Position numbers and translations under genes: made by a program. DNA of 64,000 nucleotides from Sorghum bicolor (lineage: Eukaryota; Streptophyta; Magnoliopsida; Poales; Poaceae): NCBI RefSeq assembly GCF_000003195.3, contig NC_012878.2:10590386-10654385 (forward strand), given 5' to 3'. The notes below the pieces were generated by a model, which saw only the letters and a program-made list of their open reading frames with translations, did not search any database and was not told where the DNA came from. Shown here one piece after another: positions 12,651 to 24,232 of this stretch. Numbering within the stretch: position 1 is the stretch's first letter; the number at the start of each line of letters is the position of its first letter.

Positions 12651-13855
12651 CTCACTCACTCACTCATATTAGTTGTATAACGTGAATTCCATTTCTTCAT
12701 CTTCGTCTTCATGTATATTGGGGATCCGAACGGATGATCGGAGTACAAATTTGAAAAATCGGTTAGGGTTTTCTTGTGTTCTCGTCATGCCGCACCTGTG
12801 TGCCTGCCCTTGCCCTCTGCTCCAATCGAGCGAGCGGTTTTGCCGTTTTGGTGTCGTTGCTGCTGCTGCTGCTGCTGGCTTGCTGCTGCCGTGCAGTGTG
12901 ATACGGAGTATACTTGTTGTTTGGGCATAGAGATCAGATCAATGAAGAAAACAACTCTGTTTTGATGGTTGATTGAGTACTATGTTGGGCAATACTGTAT
13001 AGTAGTATACGCTAAGGCTCAACTCAAGGTACCCAAACAAACAAGCTCAAAAGCACTACTACTAAGCACGTCTCTGCCTTTCCATGACCAACTTGAGGTG
13101 GTGCTCGATGCCAGGACACTCATCAAAATGAAAGCCTTCGGCACCGGATCCGGATAGACACTCAAACTTTGCGAGGTGCGTGCGTGACAAATCCATGACT
13201 GTGGCGATCCCTTATCCCTCCAAAGATTATGGCTCACAGCCGAAACCGGTCCAGCAGAGAACAAAACTGCCGAGGCGTAGGAGAGGAGAGACCACACAAG
13301 GTTGCTGCAGCAAGCAACGCACATATGCCGAGGGACCAGCAAGACCCCCCCGGTGCAGCGGACGTGCGTGCGTGATGCAACCCAAGCCGTGCTGTGCTGC
13401 CTCGCAAATAATCATTGCCGCTTTTGCCTTTGACCATGGCGATTGGCAGGCAGCGCCGTCATTACTCCTCTCGAGTCCATCGGATCCGTTGCCGAGACAA
13501 GGCCAGGCCGTCCCGGGTGCGGTACGGTGCGGCACAAGCGGGACGCGTGGACGGCGCCGTGCGCTGCTTCGCCGCGCTCGCCTTCGCGGCTGCGCCTGCG
13601 CCTGCGCCGAGGAGGGAGGAGGCCGGCCCAGTGCGGTGCGGCGCATGTGCGCGTTGCCGCCCCGAGACAAACCGTCACGTGTGCGCCCGCGCCTGCGGCT
13701 GGGATATGTGGATGGACGAGCCTGCGTGGCGTGCCTCCCCCACCTCTCGCGTCGCGCCCGCGTTAAATGTCCTTGGTGTTGGGAACCAAATCAACCAGGA
13801 ATACGATGATCCCACCGACGGGATCAATGCAAGCCTCTTAAACGTGGATTAGAGA
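12651..13855. other. 3' UTR and intergenic region after GDSL-1
   Basis: The first 300 bp or so is the likely 3' UTR, with a (TGC)n run at 12858-12877. The rest is GC-rich in 13450-13770 and produces overlapping open frames on both strands, none with a recognisable domain. No second gene is supported. Confidence 0.5.
12858..12877. repeat. (TGC)n microsatellite
   Basis: About seven TGC trinucleotides in the probable 3' UTR of GDSL-1. Confidence 0.9.
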
Positions 13856-13858
13856 TTA

Positions 13859-14768
13859 GGCAAGTCTCAATGAGATTTTATAGGAAGTTTTATGTATATT
13901 AAATAGAACGTCACATTAGCAAAATAAGTTTTTTTTGCATGAAATTGAAAAGAGAGAGAAAGGAATCGTTTCATCGCTACGAAACCTTTCAGCGGTGTTT
14001 CCAAAACGTCGGAAACGGTGTGAAACCCACACTGAGAGCTTCCTTCGTTTCATCCGAGTAGTACTCATTCTTGTTCGTCGTTTCTTCATCACGATCCGCT
14101 GGGCAAGGCTCCGCGGCCACGGGTGGGCGCGCCGCCAGGTGCAGAGCATCGCCGCAGGGAAGACTGCCTCCACTGCGGGCGAGGCCACTGGTCCGCCGCC
14201 GCAGGCTTCGTTCGATGCGGGCGCCTGCTCTGCCGCCACGACGCGAGCACGAGCGCTGCCGCGACACGCGCGGCTCCTCCGCGGACTCCGTCGCCACGGG
14301 CAAGGCTGCCTCCACCGCGGCCGAGGTCGCCGGTCCACCGCAGGCTCCGTTTGATGCGAGAGCCAGCTCCGCCGCCGCGATGCGAGCGCGAGTGTTGCCG
14401 TGGGCGCAGCTCCTCCGCGAACTCCGTCGCCGCGGGCGCAGCTCCACCGTGAGCTCTGTCGCTGCGGGCACAGCTCCTCCACGAGCTCCTTCGCCGCACG
14501 CACAGCTCCTCCACGGGCTCCTTCGCTGGGCACCAGCTAGGAAGGAGGGCGTGAGCTCGCGAGCATGGCGGCCGTGGGTGCAAGGGGATGAACGGTGGGG
14601 AAGAGAAGGAAAAGTAGAGAGAGAAGCCTGTGGGACCCAATGAAGGTTAAATAATCCTATGAAACTATGTGTTGAAACTATCCATTGAGACTTGAGAGAG
14701 AGATCTTTTTCATGCATAAGTTTTGCTTTTTGGAAACTGGGAAGTGAAATCATACATTGAGACTGGCC
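13859..14768. mobile_element. Non-autonomous Tourist-type element with GC-rich cargo
   Basis: The termini are GGCAAGTCTCAATG and CATTGAGACTGGCC, inverted repeats of each other with one gap. TTA flanks both sides (13856-13858 and 14769-14771), the PIF/Harbinger signature. The ends are AT-rich, but 14100-14560 is very GC-rich and built of diverged tandem repeats, about 140 bp per unit at roughly 14151-14291 and 14292-14430, then shorter units. Open frames there occur in all frames and are composition artefacts. The cargo could be a captured gene fragment, but no protein was recognised. Confidence 0.8.
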
Positions 14769-14842
14769 TTACGCTTAACCGAGTTGTCCGCTTCATCGGA
14801 CGCTCTATAGACCACTGACCGACCGCCCGCTACAGAACTCAG

Positions 14843-15559
14843 AGATGTCAACAGCCCATTCGCGATTCTCCGCGGTGAATTCATCCCTTAGAGAAAGTAT
14901 TATAGTGGGCTGTAAGCCAACTAAATACTGAGGTGGAGGAGAGAAGAGAGGAGAGAGAAGAGAAGCAAACTATAAGTTTACAACCAGCTTAGACACAAGA
15001 ATCAAGAAACTTTGTGAGAGAGATAAGTGGGTCAAGTATTAATAGTGAATAGCTAACTATTGTATGGGTGAGTTGTATCATTAAACTTGCTCTTAGAGGA
15101 TGAAGATGGTATGGATTTTGTTTCTGTGGAGAAATTAAACAGAGCTAAAGTTGTCCCCGTCGGGGTTTACGAGGCTGGGATGGTATGCAAGTCCTCGTCT
15201 CCGCTCCCCGCAGGGACCTGACTCTGAAGGCCGGCCTATATACTTGCAAGACCCAATGACTATGATATATAAGCAAAATTCAAATCCTAATCCTTCGTTT
15301 CCTCAGTCTTGAATATGAATATTTGTAGAACAGATTTGTTTGTATACCATTAATGTGAATTCATGAATATGTGAATAGTTAACATGATATGAGCTAATGC
15401 GGGTACGCGAAACCCCACGAAGATTATTCGACATACATGGGTATGGATTGGGAGAAAACGTCTCCATAACATTTGACGGGGACAGAATGGGGAAAGTTTT
15501 TTCCCACGAGAACAGGGATGAAGAGGCACTCCCGGATAGGGAATTTCTTGTTGACATCT
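14843..15559. mobile_element. hAT-like non-autonomous element (host of a nested MITE)
   Basis: Inverted termini AGATGTCAACA and TGTTGACATCT bound the segment. Near the ends are runs resembling the CCCCG-rich subterminal sequence common in grass hAT MITEs. A clear 8-bp TSD was not found, so the boundaries may be a few bases off or eroded. A separate Tourist MITE has inserted at 14891. Confidence 0.5.
14891..15092. mobile_element. Tourist MITE nested in the hAT-like element
   Basis: It begins GAGAAAGTATTATAGTGGGC and ends with AAACTTGCTC. TTA flanks both sides (14888-14890 and 15093-15095). The start resembles the abundant grass MITE family beginning GAGCAAGTATAATAG. Confidence 0.85.
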
Positions 15560-16119
15560 TAACGTAAACACCGATCAACTCTATCTAGGCGGTTCAACGT
15601 GTACATTTAAACATAAGATTAGATCAATGCAAGTCGCACTTCATCCATTCTTTTGTTCGTTCGTTACAAATTCAAACACATTATCATCATGTTTGAGATC
15701 GAAAATAAGCAGCACTGCAGCAGTTCAGAAGGGGTGAAGATGGATTCACCAGTGCGGCCTGCAGCAGTTAAACTAGCCCGAGGCCTATGGCACTGTGACG
15801 TGGGAGATCGACTGACGAACCTGGCCAAGCAACAAGAACAAAAGCAGACTGGATAGATTTGTATGTAGAGATAAAAGAAAAAGGGAAAAAAAATCCATCG
15901 CACCTTCCTCAAGTATTGCACGAGTTCGATTTATCTCCCTCAGGCCTCAATCGAAAAAAAAACTGATTATCATATTCTATAAACATTTAGAATCATTCGA
16001 TTTACCTGACATCGCACGTGAACCTATGTGACGCCACATCAGCAACGAGGGAGGTAAAACAAGTCAAAAAGATCAGGGTTACTTCAATATTGCTTAGATT
16101 TTACGGGTCCATTCGCCTA
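15560..16119. other. Intergenic region without a supported gene
   Basis: Short open frames only, with no recognisable domains. Confidence 0.5.
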
Positions 16120-16354
16120 GGGGTGTTTGGTTGGTGTTGGTAAAGTTTAACAGATATTGTAGTATTTTTGTCTTATTTAAAAATTATTGTCCAATCATAG
16201 ATTAATTAGGCTCAAAAGATTCGTCTCGCAAATTACTCTCTAGCTGTGTTTTTAGTTTCGTAAATAGTCTATATTTAATACTCCATGCATGTGTCTAAAT
16301 ATTCGATGTGATGGGCGATAAAGTTTATCGGAGGAAACCGAAACCAAACACCCC
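16120..16354. mobile_element. Tourist-like MITE, CTA target duplication
   Basis: It starts GGGGTGTTTGGTTGG and ends CCGAAACCAAACACCCC. CTA flanks both sides (16117-16119 and 16355-16357). The interior is the same family as the element at 5215, in opposite orientation. Confidence 0.9.
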
Positions 16355-17051
16355 CTAAGCCGTAATTTTTCTGTCAGCCAGTAATATTTTTCTCTCACAA
16401 TAAATCAGTCACAGTACTTTTAGCCATGACTTTTCAGACCAACGAATACGCTCTATCAGTATTGGAAATAACACTCTAGTTGTTTTAGAAGCATTAGTAG
16501 CTCTCAAAGCATGTATAAACTGTTTTGGGGCTTCTGTTGGACTAAACATTAATTACTCAAAATCTATGGTGGTTACAATGAACATCTGAGACTAAAGACT
16601 AGAGCAACTAGCAATAACTCTTGATTGTGTCAAGGGAACTCTCCCTTTCACCTATCTAGGAATACTTTGAGAATCAGCATACTTTGGGAATCACTAAGCC
16701 GGAGGCGACTTATATTTTCACAGGTCAATAAATGTGAATGGAGATGGCACCTAGCTTGGCGTTTTTAAATCAAGCTGGAAGATTACAACTAACAAACTCA
16801 GTCTTCTCTGCTACCCTCAATTTCACCCTCTACACATTCAAACTTCATTCAACAGCATTGACCAGATCCACAAACATGTCATATTTGATGGCAAGTCACC
16901 CTCTTTAGGGATTTGGAAGCATAGTCTTCGTGAGGAACTAACTCTTGTTGTTCTTATGTGCAAGTACTGAAGGAAATCTCTTCTTAAAGACTGTCTTTCT
17001 TCTTTTTAGCTTTGTTTAGCATTTCCTTCTTTGTATAGATAAAATTTATAG

Positions 17052-17126
17052 AATGAATTCAGTAGGGGATTCCTCTCCTATTTTGCTCAAAAAAAAATAA
17101 TAAAATGAATTCAGTAGGGGATTCCT
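17052..17126 (+). repeat. Two 23-bp direct repeats around an A-rich spacer in the LINE
   Basis: 17052-17074 and 17104-17126 are identical. The 29-bp spacer ends in an A-rich run. See findings. Confidence 0.8.
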
Positions 17127-17158
17127 ATCCCATGGTTTGTATGTCAAAGCCCTCAAAG

Positions 17159-17771
17159 CAATGTTATTAATCGGCTCATCATCGCTAATCACCCTAGTAA
17201 CGATAAGGACAACCAAGATGATTAGTCGATGATAAGGACGATTAATCGACCTCTTATCGGCCTAGTCCTCCATATAATCGACAAGCTTCATTGTGGCCCC
17301 GTACACCTGCAATCTTTCCTTGACCCTGCAGCAGGAGGGAGGAGATGGTAGTATTACTACAAGAGGGAGGCAGGGAAGATGCACGGACAAGCTGCTTGGA
17401 ACCGGAAGGGAGTGAGAATGCAGGAGGGGAAGAGATGCAGCTGCACACCCAGCAACAGCAGCCGACATCTAGAGGCTGGGGGGTAAGGAGGACTGAGGAG
17501 GTGATGAAAAGAGTGGGAGACTGGGAGCGGTTTAAAAGAGAAATCCTAATACGTCTGGCCTTAATAGAGGCATAGAGCTAGCTCAATAAGCTGAAGCAAC
17601 CCATCTGCCTATTTGGTGTCTGGTCGGTTGGGACACCTATTCGGAGGATTTATGGTGAGTAATTGATGAGAAATTGGATGCCCATATTTTTGATCGCTCT
17701 GTCGCCTAATCGAGTGCTAGGTACCGTTAAGAACGATTATTCGCGACTAATTAGACAATCTGATAACATTG
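17159..17771. mobile_element. Non-autonomous hAT transposon inside the LINE
   Basis: The 613-bp element has inverted termini CAATGTTAT and ATAACATTG. It is flanked by a perfect 8-bp duplication CCTCAAAG (17151-17158 and 17772-17779). No transposase frame is present. Removing it and one TSD copy rejoins the surrounding LINE sequence. Confidence 0.9.
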
Positions 17772-17941
17772 CCTCAAAGAACCCATAATGAAGCCTTCTT
17801 GCTGAAACACCTTGATACATTCTTCAATATGATTGATGTGCCCTGGGCTTCTCTAATTTTATAAAGTTATTACAGTAATGGAAGTCTGCTAGGTTCAACA
17901 AGAAAAAGTCTCATGTTGGTGAAGGGGCATAACCAAACTCT

Positions 17942-19030
17942 TGTTGGATTTATTATGGGCTAGACCCATTTAGATGTAATAAATCAATAAACTCTATGAT
18001 GTGTAATTATGGACAATATATATTGTACCAAATTGAAAGTCCAAGGGTTGGAGTGGCAGGCTGACGGTACGGGAGTTTCAACTCAATTATGTGGGAGATT
18101 CAACTTATTATCTGCGGGTGTTTCGATAAGTAATTGTGGGAGTTTCAACTCCGCGTGAAAACCTTTCAGATGCTCGTCACCTCAGCCGCCAACAGGGAAG
18201 TCCCTTCCCCTCCTCTCCTCTCCAGCCACAAGGATAAATAGGAGACTTATCTCTTTGGTACAACAAGAGAGAACACACAGATCACAGTTTCGTTGCAAAG
18301 TAGGAATCCCCATCTCGTAACTCCGCGCGCACGGAGGAGCGAGAGGGCAGGTGCCTCCGGAGCCCTTGCCGGTCGAGACCTTGCACGGGGGATCGACAAT
18401 TAGGCTTTTGGGGAGCATCTACACGACTGCCGAACTCCATTGCTGCTGTTCATCTTCTTCCCAGAGATCTCTTGGTGTTGCTGATCGCCGTCTTCTCCTT
18501 CTTGGTGATTGGTCTGTCGTCTTCGCCTTCGTCTCTGCTCCATGGCGATCGAGAAAGGACAAGGTTCTAGAAATCCGATTGTGGGAGTCTCAGGGTATGA
18601 TCTGATTGTCTTCCCTCAGTTTTACATCGCTCTGTCTCTATTTGCTTCAGTAGCTCTGTCGTGCAGATTCAGTAGTTGTGTCATATCTGTTTCAGTAGGT
18701 GTGTTTCATTGTTTCGCAAGATCTCTGTTGTCTATTCCAGCTATATTTAAGTTCTGCGTATATGTCTCTGTTCTACAGTTCTGCTAGTATCTGCTTATCT
18801 GTTTCAGTACATCTATTTATTTGTTTCGATTGCTATATTATGTTTGGTACTATTACGAGAGTTATATACCATGCCATGTTTTGATGTTTGATATGCTTTA
18901 TGGATCATGTTTACATGTCGTAATGATGATTCATGTCATGCTTATATTTATCAATAATATCATATATGTCATCATGATATTGTTAATTTATGGAATTAAA
19001 ATGACATGAAAATTGCCTAATAATCTAACA
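17942..19030 (+). repeat. 5' LTR of outer Copia
   Basis: Pairs with 42981-44078. Begins TG and ends CA. No standard initiator-Met PBS (TGGTATCAGAGC) follows; gag-like sequence starts almost at once, so the leader is deleted or the boundary is unusual. Confidence 0.8.
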
Positions 19031-19668
19031 ATCCAAAAACCTAATTATAGACATTTTTCTATTAGAGGTTTTGCTGCCATATTGAAACCTGATCCTTTTG
19101 ATGGTAAAAACTTCTTGATCTGGAAAGCTAAGATGGAATTGTGGCTAACTGCTATGTCATGTTATCGTGTCGTTGAGGGCAAGCCTGATAATTTACCTCG
19201 TGTGGATGAGGCTAAGTTTAAGGCTGATGACAACCTCTTTCGAGGTGCAGTGATTAGCGCACTTGATCCAAAATTCTAGAAAAGGTACATAATTCTTCCA
19301 AGCATGAAAGAATTATCAGATGCTCTTGTGGCTAAGTTTGGAGTTACTGACGCTGGTACTGAGCTGTATCTTATGGAGCAGTTGTATGACTACAAGATGG
19401 TTGAGAACCGTTCTGGAGTGGAACAAGCTCATGAGATTCAGGCACTGGCTAAGAAACTTGAACTTTTCCCTTGTCCCCTACCTGACAAGTTTGTGGCTGG
19501 CGGTATTATCGCCAAGTTACCACCTTCTTGGAAGGAATTTACTACTTCTCTCAAACACAAGAGACAAGAGTTCAATGTTGAGGAACTCACTGGTACTCTT
19601 GATGTTGAGGAGAGGACGAGAGCAAAAGATAATGGAAAGGGTGTTGAGCCTTCTACTGCCAATGTGGT
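19031..19668 (+). pseudogene. Copia gag (UBN2-type), interrupted
   Basis: The translation shows the Copia gag pattern: LKPDPFDGKNFLIWKAKMEL, then LMEQLYDYKMVENRSGVEQ, then KLPPSWKEFTTSLKHKRQEF. One in-frame TAG lies at 19277-19279, with the frame continuing on both sides. The frame is cut at 19668 by the Athila-like element. No ATG in frame is visible at the start. The protein would coat element RNA in virus-like particles; this copy is dead. Confidence 0.85.
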
Positions 19669-21382
19669 TGTTGGCGACGCTTATTATATAAAAATAAATA
19701 TCTTTTTATAAATAAAAATAAATAGAAAATAGGGCTTTGATCTAATCTTTCCACGAGTTTTGGTATATATGCTATTTTCAGGTATGACACGTGGAAAAGT
19801 GCAAAAGATACAAGAAATACGCAATGCAAGAATTCGTATTTAGAAAAGACGCAAACCAACTCCAATAGAGAAAAGCCCACAAAAGATGAACTGGACCCAT
19901 CCGTAACCATGAGGAGGATCAGGGCCCAGAGCACAACCGACCACGCGAAGGTAGTGGCCAGGGGGGCCCACCCAGGTTGCGGGCGCAACCCTGGTGGCGG
20001 TTCCCCGGCCCCACCTTCTTCTGGCGGTTGCATGGCGGCATGCATAGGACGGTTTCACCTACTACTATATTTAGATCCCGCAAACCGTCCTAGTTGAGCT
20101 ATAAATAGATGGCTCCCCTCTCATTTGTAACACACACCATCATTTGGAGCATTACACCTCACATTCTACACTTATTCTCTTTAGTTTAGTACTAGTAGTA
20201 GAGCAAGGCAAAGCTAGCAAGGAGAGCTTGTCTCCTTGGAGGATCAAGAGTGTCTTGGTATGAATACAATTATGCCTTCCTCCAAGAGCAAGTTCTTATA
20301 TTCTTTATATAGTTATGCTTTTGATCTAGAGTATAGTCTTGTTCATATCATGATCATAGTTTATGAGCTACTTCATAGTTCTAGCTCTATGTTCTTGATA
20401 TGTTCATCACAGTTCTTCATCGTTCATCAAGTTAATATGAATAGAGGAAGAACTAGGGATGAGATAATGGTTCTCTGGGCTGTAATTGTCACCCTTAGCC
20501 GAGCCTGTCAATCCGAAGGGTTGGGGTCCCGGGAGGCTAGGGGGTGTTTCCAAGTACACGGGCATGGTGCTCGGGTATGCGGAGACCTGAGGATATGTGG
20601 GTATCCCACGGGCAGAGGGGTAGGTGGCAGGGTGGTGACAGCCCTGTCATCCTTCGTATTCCCCCACGTTCGGATATTCGGTAGGAGTCATGTAAAGTCT
20701 TTATTTGCTGGCAGACCAGCTATGGAGACTCCCCAGTATCTCAGACTTAGCTCTAACTTGTTCTTATTAGCTAGATGACCTGCTAACAGATCTGTTGTAT
20801 AACTTGTATACGACCATGCCTGCTCGCGTAGTTGTTCTTTTATTCTTTGTTTTCCCTTTATTCCTTGAGGTTGCTCCGATGTGTGTCCGCTATCAAATCA
20901 ACTACATACTTACCCCTGTTTATACTATGTCTACCATGCATTTCAATAAGTAATCATGTTTATAACCAAAGCTAGATGCGTTCACAATGCCTTCCTACGG
21001 GAAATTATAAATATGACACCCCTGAATACTCACGGGTTGAAATGCTACAATGATAGTTCTGTGCGCTTGCAGAGTAATTTATTCCTATAACTGAGCTATT
21101 GATTGGCGTACCTAAGTACCTTTACTTAAGATTGTAATCCTTGTGCACCCACATGGCGTCGGGCCACAGCTTTGCATATCGTAAGTAAGGATGGTTAGGA
21201 AGGCCAATCTGGCAATTCTAATCATCAGTACCAGACTGCACTGCCTAGGCCCGCGCCGTAAAGAGTATTGGGTTATCATTATGAAGTGACATTGGTTAGG
21301 ATATGCCAAGAACGTTTCTAGTGTTATCATTAGGGATGGACTCAAACTCTATCTTTAGTGGTTTCGCTAAGAAACGCCAACA
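19669..21382 (+). repeat. 5' LTR of Athila-like element (1714 bp)
   Basis: Begins TGTTGGCGACGC and ends ACGCCAACA. Contains a TATA box at 20100-20107. Open frames such as the one at 20236-20778 are LTR sequence and are not genes. Confidence 0.9.
20100..20107 (+). promoter_or_regulatory. LTR TATA box (Athila-like)
   Basis: TATAAATA in GAGCTATAAATAGATGG. The same motif lies at 41224-41231 in the other LTR. Confidence 0.65.
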
Positions 21383-21390
21383 AGCATTTC

Positions 21391-21408
21391 TGGCACCGTT
21401 GCCGGGGA
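21391..21408 (+). other. Primer-binding site of Athila-like element
   Basis: TGGCACCGTTGCCGGGGA lies 8 bp after the LTR end. The copy after the second LTR reads TGGCGCCGTTGCCGGGGA. This is the PBS type known from Athila-clade elements (from memory, a tRNA-Asp primer). Confidence 0.7.
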
Positions 21409-21544
21409 AGGCAATTGAAAATGCAAAAGCATCTAGCATTGGCATAAACATTGATTACATAATAAGCATTGGTAGCCATAGTTTAGATAGATTAATTTTG
21501 CTGTTTTCTTCCTTTTTTTATATGGAACGAAAACAGGATAGTGT

Positions 21545-22347
21545 ATGAGCGGTTTCAACCTGCCGAAAAAGTTCACCGACAATCCAGAAGGACGTCTAAG
21601 GAAGAAGAACAAGAAGAAATTTGTTTCTTCCTCCGCTACTTCTCCGACAGAAGAACCGGTCACTTCCGCACCATCCACTTCAATCGTCATGGCCAAGTCA
21701 CTCCGCGAGTACTCCACCCCCGCTGTTGCCAACGTGCCCGTTGGGCCCGCTGTCAATATCGAGACTGGAAACTTTGAACTCCGCACTGGCCTGCTGACAA
21801 TGGTGCAGGCGAACCAATTCTGTGGCTCGCCAAGTGAGGACGCGAACGCACACCTGCAGAACTTCCTTGAGCTGTGCGAAACCATCATCATTAAGGTTGT
21901 CGCACCTGACAGCGTCAAGCTCCATTTGTTTCCTTTCTCCCTCTTGGGGAAAGCGAAGCAATGGTTCTATCAAAGTAAGGAAGCAATTGACACATGGAAC
22001 AAATGCGCCGCAGCGTTCCTCGCTAAGTTCTTCCCCATGAGCAAAACAAATGCTCTTAGGGGAAAGATATCAAACTTCCAGCAATCTTCACTCGAGTCCA
22101 TTCCTGGGGCTTGGGAAAGGCTCCAGGAATATATCCGGGCTTACCCTCACCATGGAATGGAAGGATGGCTCGTGCTGCAAAACTTCTATGAAGGCCTCAC
22201 GACCATGTGCAAGGGGCACGTCGATGCCGCAGCTGGAGGTGCATTCCTCTCCCTTACCATCACTGAGGCCACAACCCTCATCAAGAAGATGGTGGCTAAT
22301 CAGAGTTGGGGAGAGGGACGCAAGACACAAAAGGGCATGCATACCGT
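21545..22347 (+). CDS. Gypsy (Athila-like) gag, first part, cut by Sirevirus insertion
   Basis: ATG at 21545 opens MSGFNLPKKFTDNPEG. A retrotransposon gag domain follows, with LFPFSLLGKAKQWFYQ, FLAKFFPMSKTNALRGKISN and GWLVLQNFYEGL. The frame stops being gag at 22347, where the Sirevirus-like LTR begins. After removal of that element and one TSD copy, GT at 22346-22347 joins T at 36365 and the frame continues as HTVKETDLLAAK. Confidence 0.85.
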
Positions 22348-22842
22348 TGAAAGCCCTAGTTTGGTTTTGGTTAATTGATGAAACCCTAAGTACTAACCTC
22401 TATGCTAAGTATGTGTAGACTTAATGAGGTTGGTACATGCCAAGTGATGGAGCAAGTGATGATCATGGTGATGATGGTGATGACCACAAGATGATCAAGT
22501 GCTCAACTTGGAAAAGAAGAAAGAGAAAAACAAAACCCTATGGAGATCAAGGCAAAGGTATTGCTTAGGGTTTTGGTTTTGGTGATCAAGACACCATAGA
22601 GGGTGTGATCACATTTAGGATAGATAGCCATACTATAAAGAGGGGAATTCTTTGGCTAAGCGGTTATCAAGTGCCACTAGGTGTCATTGTTCCTGTGCAT
22701 GCATTTAGAACCTAGTGAGCTAACTTAACTCCTTCGAAGAAAATTGTTTGTGAAAATGCTAACACACGTGCACTTGTTGGTACACACGTTGTGGTGTTGG
22801 CACACTTTGAGAAGGAGGTGGAGTTTGAAGAGTAGAGAGAGG
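22348..22842 (+). repeat. Truncated 5' LTR of Sirevirus-like Copia
   Basis: Matches 25369-25863 with about three differences in 495 bp by eye, then breaks off into pol sequence. Confidence 0.9.
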
Positions 22843-22970
22843 TCTTGACTTTGGTGAAACATATGCCCCAGTTGCAAGATTGGAAGCAAGATTGGTAGCA
22901 CAAGGCTATACTCAAGTTGAAGGTCTTGACTTTGGTGAAACATATGCCCGAGTTGCAAGATTGGAAGCAA
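22841..22970 (+). repeat. 49-bp duplication at the deletion junction
   Basis: 22841-22889 and 22922-22970 differ at one base. The duplicated piece is the RT segment reading LDFGETYA followed by VARLEA. See findings. Confidence 0.85.
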
Positions 22971-24232
22971 TTAGGATCTTGTTAGCCTATGCTTGTGCTC
23001 ATAACATCAAGCTATATCAAATGGATGTGAAAAGTGCATTTCTCAATGGCTATATCAATGAAGAAGTTTATGTTGAGCAACCTCCCGGTTTTGAAGATGA
23101 CAAGAAACCCAACCATGTTTACAAGCTAAGAAAGGCATTGTATGGTTTGAAGCAAGCACCTAGAGCATGGTATGAGAGATTGAGAGATTTCTTACTCTCT
23201 AAAGGTTTCAAGATGGGCAAGGTTGACACCACTCTCTTCACCAAGAAGATTGGCAAAGACTTGTTTGTGTTGCAAATATATGTTGATGATATCATATTTG
23301 GATCAACCAACCAAGAATTTTGTGAGGAGTTTGGCAACATGATGGCTAATGAGTTTGAGATGTCAATGATTGGAGAGCTTAGTTACTTCCTTGGTCTTCA
23401 AATCAAGCAATTGAAGAATGGCACATTTGTGAGTCAAGGCAAGTACATAAAAGACATGCTCAAGAAGTTTGGTATGGATGATGCAAAATCAATTAGCACT
23501 CCAATGGGAACAAATGGAAGCCTAGATAGTGATACAAGTGGAAATATGGTGGATCAAAAGTTGTATCGGTCTATGATTGGAAGCCTACTCTATGTGACCG
23601 CATCAAGACTGGATGTCATGTTTAGTGTATGTATATGTGCAAGATTCCAAGCCTCACCAAGAGAAAGTCATTTGAAAGCAACAAAGAGAATATTGAGGTA
23701 CTTGAAGCATACACAAAATGTTGGTTTATGGTATCCCAAAGGTGCAAAGTTTGAACTTGTTGGATATTCCGATTCGGACTATGCGGGATGCGAAGTTGAG
23801 AGAAGAAGCACATCAGGCACATGTCAACTATTGGGTAGATCACTTGTCTCATGGTCATCCAAGAAGCAAAATAGTGTTGCACTATCAACCGCCGAAGCGG
23901 AGTACATTGCGGCCGGTAGTTGTTGTGCACAAATCTTATGGATGAAGGCAACATTGAAGGACTTTGGAATCAACTTCAAACAAGTGCCATTGCTATGTGA
24001 CAATGAAAGTGCCGTAAAGCTCACCAACAATCCGGTTCAACACTCAAGAACAAAGCACATAGATGTCCGCCATCATTTCATAAGAGATCACCAACAAAAA
24101 GGGGACATTTGCATTGAGAGTATAGGCACCGATGATCAACTTGCCGATATATTCACCAAGCCACTTGATGAGAAGAGGTTTTGCAAGCTAAGGAATGAAT
24201 TGAACATACTTGACTTCTCAAATATGTGTTGA
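22890..24232 (+). pseudogene. Copia RT (C-terminal part) and RNase H, 5'-truncated
   Basis: An uninterrupted frame without a genuine start codon, since the ORF is cut into by deletion. Visible are QMDVKSAFLNGYINEEVYVE, the catalytic YVDDIIFGS, ALYGLKQAPRAWYERL, and RNase H marks DSDYAG, STAEAEY and KHIDVRHHFIRDH. It ends at TGA 24230-24232. RT copies element RNA to cDNA and RNase H removes the template RNA. With no gag, protease or integrase the element cannot move alone. Confidence 0.9.

Larger units (their letters stand above)
16440..17936 (+). mobile_element. Degenerate LINE (non-LTR retrotransposon), left part
   Basis: Conceptual translation with many stops and shifts gives fragments typical of grass LINE reverse transcriptase after the active site: ACINCFGASVGLNINYSKSM, then LPFTYLGI, then FLNQAGRLQLTNSVFSA-like text. 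After the hAT insertion (17159-17771) LINE text resumes with NEAFLLKHLDTFFNMIDVPW. The text runs into the outer Copia insertion at 17937 and resumes at 44084. It is a dead relic, and the 5' end was not found. Confidence 0.7.

Noticed and set aside
13180..13852. Open frames of up to 209 codons in several frames
   Set aside because: Arg/Ala-rich translations in all frames of a GC-rich stretch; no recognisable family.
13916..14753. Open frames of 183-254 codons on both strands
   Set aside because: They lie in the GC-rich tandem repeats of a Tourist-type element.
20236..20778. 180-codon frame
   Set aside because: Entirely LTR sequence of the Athila-like element; the shorter version at 41360 in the other LTR is shifted.
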